Shown one piece after another: positions 7,384-9,178 of a stretch of DNA of 9,178 nucleotides. The notes beneath the pieces were generated by a model. That model did no database searches, was not told the DNA's origin, and saw nothing but the letters and a program-made list of their open reading frames with translations. Each line of letters begins with the position of its first letter. Positions within the stretch are counted from its first letter, which is position 1. The translations under genes and the position numbers were made by a program. Source of the DNA: Desulfobulbaceae bacterium (lineage in GTDB: Bacteria > Desulfobacterota > Desulfobulbia > Desulfobulbales > Desulfobulbaceae); assembly GCA_030633145.1 (NCBI GenBank), contig DAOVTM010000148.1:1-9178 (forward strand), in the 5' to 3' direction.

Positions 7384-8946
7384 TTACTCTTTGCTCACGG
7401 AAAGTAGAGACAGCCAGTCTCCCACCGGGGTTTTCCTGTTTCTGACAGGTGTGTTAAGATCCAGTTCATTCAGATATTCTGTGGTGATGATCTGTTGAAT
7501 ACGGGTCATCAGCAGGTCAGCCTCTTCTCTGTCATGATCTAAGGCACTGAGCCATTTACGCAGAGATGAGGTGGGTGCGTCTTTGCTGCGTAACTTTTCC
7601 GTTTTATAGATCAATTCGCTCAGGGTCGGGCTGTACCCTTCTGCGGAGTCAAGAAAATAGGGGCCGTAATTGAGGTCTATTTCCCGATTTATTCCTGCCC
7701 GCAACTCTTTTTCACACACATCCTGGTAGGATTCCAGGAAGGTAGAACGTATCTTGTAAAAGGCCAAACTTGCCGGAACATTTTTATTCTCTTTATCCTT
7801 TATTTTGTCTTTTGCTACCTTTTTTGCTGCTCCGCACAACTCTTCGGCTAAGTCGGCTCCGTAATGAAAGGGATATTTGGGTTTGACAAAGGCAATACCG
7901 GCGCAGGCGGTCAGGCCGTCTGTAAATTGATCGAGTTCATACTCTTGCACTAAAGGTTCGAGATGTTTTTTTGTCTGTTCCTGAAAACAGACAAGAAACT
8001 TCCTGGTAAATTCCAGGGCAAGGTCGGCCCGGCAGATTACAGTCAGATCATCACCGCCAATGACAATGGGGCGGATGGGGATTTTGCTGTTTCTGGTGAT
8101 GTAGTCGTCCTTGAGGATAACCTGGCCGCAGGTTTTCTGCACAGCCTCGACCGTGGCATTGTCCAGTCTGGTGGAAAATTCCTTATATGCGTCCACCACC
8201 TTCAGCTCCGGATTATTCTCCAGTTGTTTGGCCATGGTCTGGAGCATCTTACCCAGGTTGTTGCCGTCTGCATGGATGATAGCCAGCCATTCAGATTTTT
8301 CCGGGTCGATCATCTCCTCCATTTCAAAGGGGATGTGTGAGTGGGTAATTTTCAAGAAGTCTGATTCAGGCATCAGTTTTCTAAAGAGGGTTAAGGGTGC
8401 CTGCTGGCAATTAGCCTCACGTTTTGCCGCAAGACTGGAATCAATCGGTTCTCCTTTCTCTCCATCATTCTTCCCAGGTTTGTCCCACTTTACCGCTGGT
8501 CTGGCAGTGCGCCTGCACCGCTCAACGGCCAGAAAGCCCAAGTCAGCCGGTCGCCAGTTCCGGTTTCGTTGCGCTTTGAGCTTTTGTTCCAACAGATTCA
8601 TATCATCTTTGCTCAGATCGCCTGTAAACCAGACAACCGCCTGGCTGATGGTTATGCCGGGAGCCATCTTTGTAGTAAATATGGGGAATTCTCTGACTAA
8701 TTTTTCCACATATTTCCTGTGCTGTCCCTGGAAGAGATAACGGATATTACCCGCAGCACTGACCACTGATCCATAGCTGCCTGATTCATCCTCCCTGATG
8801 CCCAGTTGCTGTAACAGGTTAGTAAACATAGAGGTGCAGAGCTGTTCAACAAGTTCGCTGCCACCTATTATTTCCTGTAGTTTATCAGTCTCAAAAACAA
8901 ACGACTGGATACCCTGGCAGGATGCCCCGTATAAATACCCATCCAT
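7384..8946 (-). CDS. cas10: Cas10/Cmr2-like protein with GGDD palm domain, no HD domain
   Basis: Probable type III CRISPR large-subunit protein of 520 residues. Residues 1-35 (GIQSF at 12-16, then GGS before a helix) match the start of the first palm domain of Cmr2/Cas10. Around residues 140-180 is a region shaped like the Cas10 zinc finger (C144, RPA at 149-151, KR at 175-176, C180), but the CxxC pairs are missing. The second palm follows: DGNNLG at 227-232 (first metal ligand D227) and GGDD at 297-300, then an AGIAFVK strand near 349-355 and an alanine/lysine-rich helix at 364-380. The C-terminus (about 440-520) is helical, like Cas10 domain 4. Known Cas10 proteins with an intact GGDD convert ATP to signalling nucleotides. 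No HD nuclease domain is present and the protein is short for Cas10. I chose ATG 8946 because AGGTGG lies 5 bases before it; a GTG at 8955 would overlap that site. First gene of the operon. Confidence 0.9.
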   Translation of the reverse strand: MDGYLYGASCQGIQSFVFETDKLQEIIGGSELVEQLCTSMFTNLLQQLGIREDESGSYGSVVSAAGNIRYLFQGQHRKYVEKLVREFPIFTTKMAPGITISQAVVWFTGDLSKDDMNLLEQKLKAQRNRNWRPADLGFLAVERCRRTARPAVKWDKPGKNDGEKGEPIDSSLAAKREANCQQAPLTLFRKLMPESDFLKITHSHIPFEMEEMIDPEKSEWLAIIHADGNNLGKMLQTMAKQLENNPELKVVDAYKEFSTRLDNATVEAVQKTCGQVILKDDYITRNSKIPIRPIVIGGDDLTVICRADLALEFTRKFLVCFQEQTKKHLEPLVQEYELDQFTDGLTACAGIAFVKPKYPFHYGADLAEELCGAAKKVAKDKIKDKENKNVPASLAFYKIRSTFLESYQDVCEKELRAGINREIDLNYGPYFLDSAEGYSPTLSELIYKTEKLRSKDAPTSSLRKWLSALDHDREEADLLMTRIQQIITTEYLNELDLNTPVRNRKTPVGDWLSLLSVSKE

Positions 8947-9178
8947 TTTAACCACCTGTACTTTAGAAGTTATGTTCAGACCTCGTAAAAAATCGTTTTC
9001 ATATTGGCTACAACCCCTCTATACATGGGCAACAAGAGTAAAATTGGACGCTTGCCGGTCTGAGTTGTCAGTCGAAGTCTCCACTGCGTTGCGCTTATCT
9101 ATCAGTGTGCAGTTTTCAGTCACTGACTACTGATAACTTAACACAAAATTTAATCGGCATCCTTCATTTCAGGCAAAA
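8947..9178. other. Non-coding leader upstream of the operon
   Basis: These 232 bases before the first gene show no convincing coding sequence on either strand. The minus strand carries the AGGTGG ribosome binding site (8957-8952) for the Cas10-like gene. I looked for a minus-strand promoter and found no pair of -35/-10 boxes good enough to call, although AT-rich stretches exist around 9136-9160. No CRISPR repeat-spacer pattern is visible. The distal half holds the CAGT-rich inverted repeats listed separately. Confidence 0.5.
9100..9135. repeat. Nested inverted repeats of TCAGT type upstream of the operon
   Basis: TATCAGT (9100-9106) is the exact reverse complement of ACTGATA (9129-9135). Between them lies a second inverted repeat, TCAGT-C-ACTGA (9116-9126). 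Another CAGT copy stands at 9110-9113, and TTGTCAGT stands at 9065-9072 outside the outer arms. The arrangement could be an operator for a regulator of this operon, part of a small mobile-element end, or a weak hairpin in the leader RNA. The repeats are short, so chance is not excluded. Confidence 0.4.

Noticed and set aside
8111..8740. Plus-strand open frame of 209 codons
   Set aside because: It is antisense to the palm 2 region of the Cas10-like gene and rich in serine and cysteine, typical of a shadow frame.
9116..9126. Short palindrome considered as a CRISPR repeat fragment
   Set aside because: No regular repeat-spacer spacing is present in 8947-9178; the copies are only 4-8 bases long and irregular.

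Overview
The window holds one minus-strand operon of six protein-coding genes that together look like an unusual type III CRISPR-Cas-type (RAMP/Cas10) effector locus. Genes are read from high to low coordinates, and the last one runs off the left edge. Base composition is intermediate and the genes are tightly packed with Shine-Dalgarno sites, which fits a bacterium. Deltaproteobacterial/Desulfobacterota-like or other proteobacterial origin is only a guess from the general feel of the proteins. No rRNA, tRNA, transposase, CRISPR array, cas1, cas2, cas6 or obvious stand-alone Cas11 small subunit is present.

Layout in transcription order: (1) 8946-7384, an HD-less Cas10/Cmr2-like protein with a GGDD palm; (2) 7339-5705, a 544-residue protein with two C-terminal membrane helices in a CorA-like topology; (3) 5687-4143, a second Cas10-like palm protein with a GGDEL motif; (4) 4146-2263, a multi-RAMP fusion (Cas7-like, Cas7-like, then a probable Cas5/Csx10-like part); (5) 2266-698, a second fusion of two Cas7-like RAMPs; (6) 628 to below 1, the N-terminal part of a further RAMP protein beginning with a YNFIP motif. 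Genes 3/4 and 4/5 overlap by ATGA, and gene 3 lies at a TAATG/near-overlap junction with gene 2, so translation is probably coupled. A 23-base hairpin lies between genes 5 and 6. The 232 bases before gene 1 are non-coding as far as I can see and contain nested inverted repeats.

Reading of the system (inference): the RAMP proteins would form the crRNA-binding backbone. The two palm proteins would supply one or two nucleotide-cyclase centres, possibly as a pair replacing a single large Cas10. The CorA-like protein would be the membrane effector answering the nucleotide signal. The combination of two separate GGDD/GGDE palm proteins with fused RAMPs does not match the standard gene sets of types III-A to III-F as I know them. 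Supporting components (array, crRNA processing, adaptation, further effectors) would have to lie outside this window.
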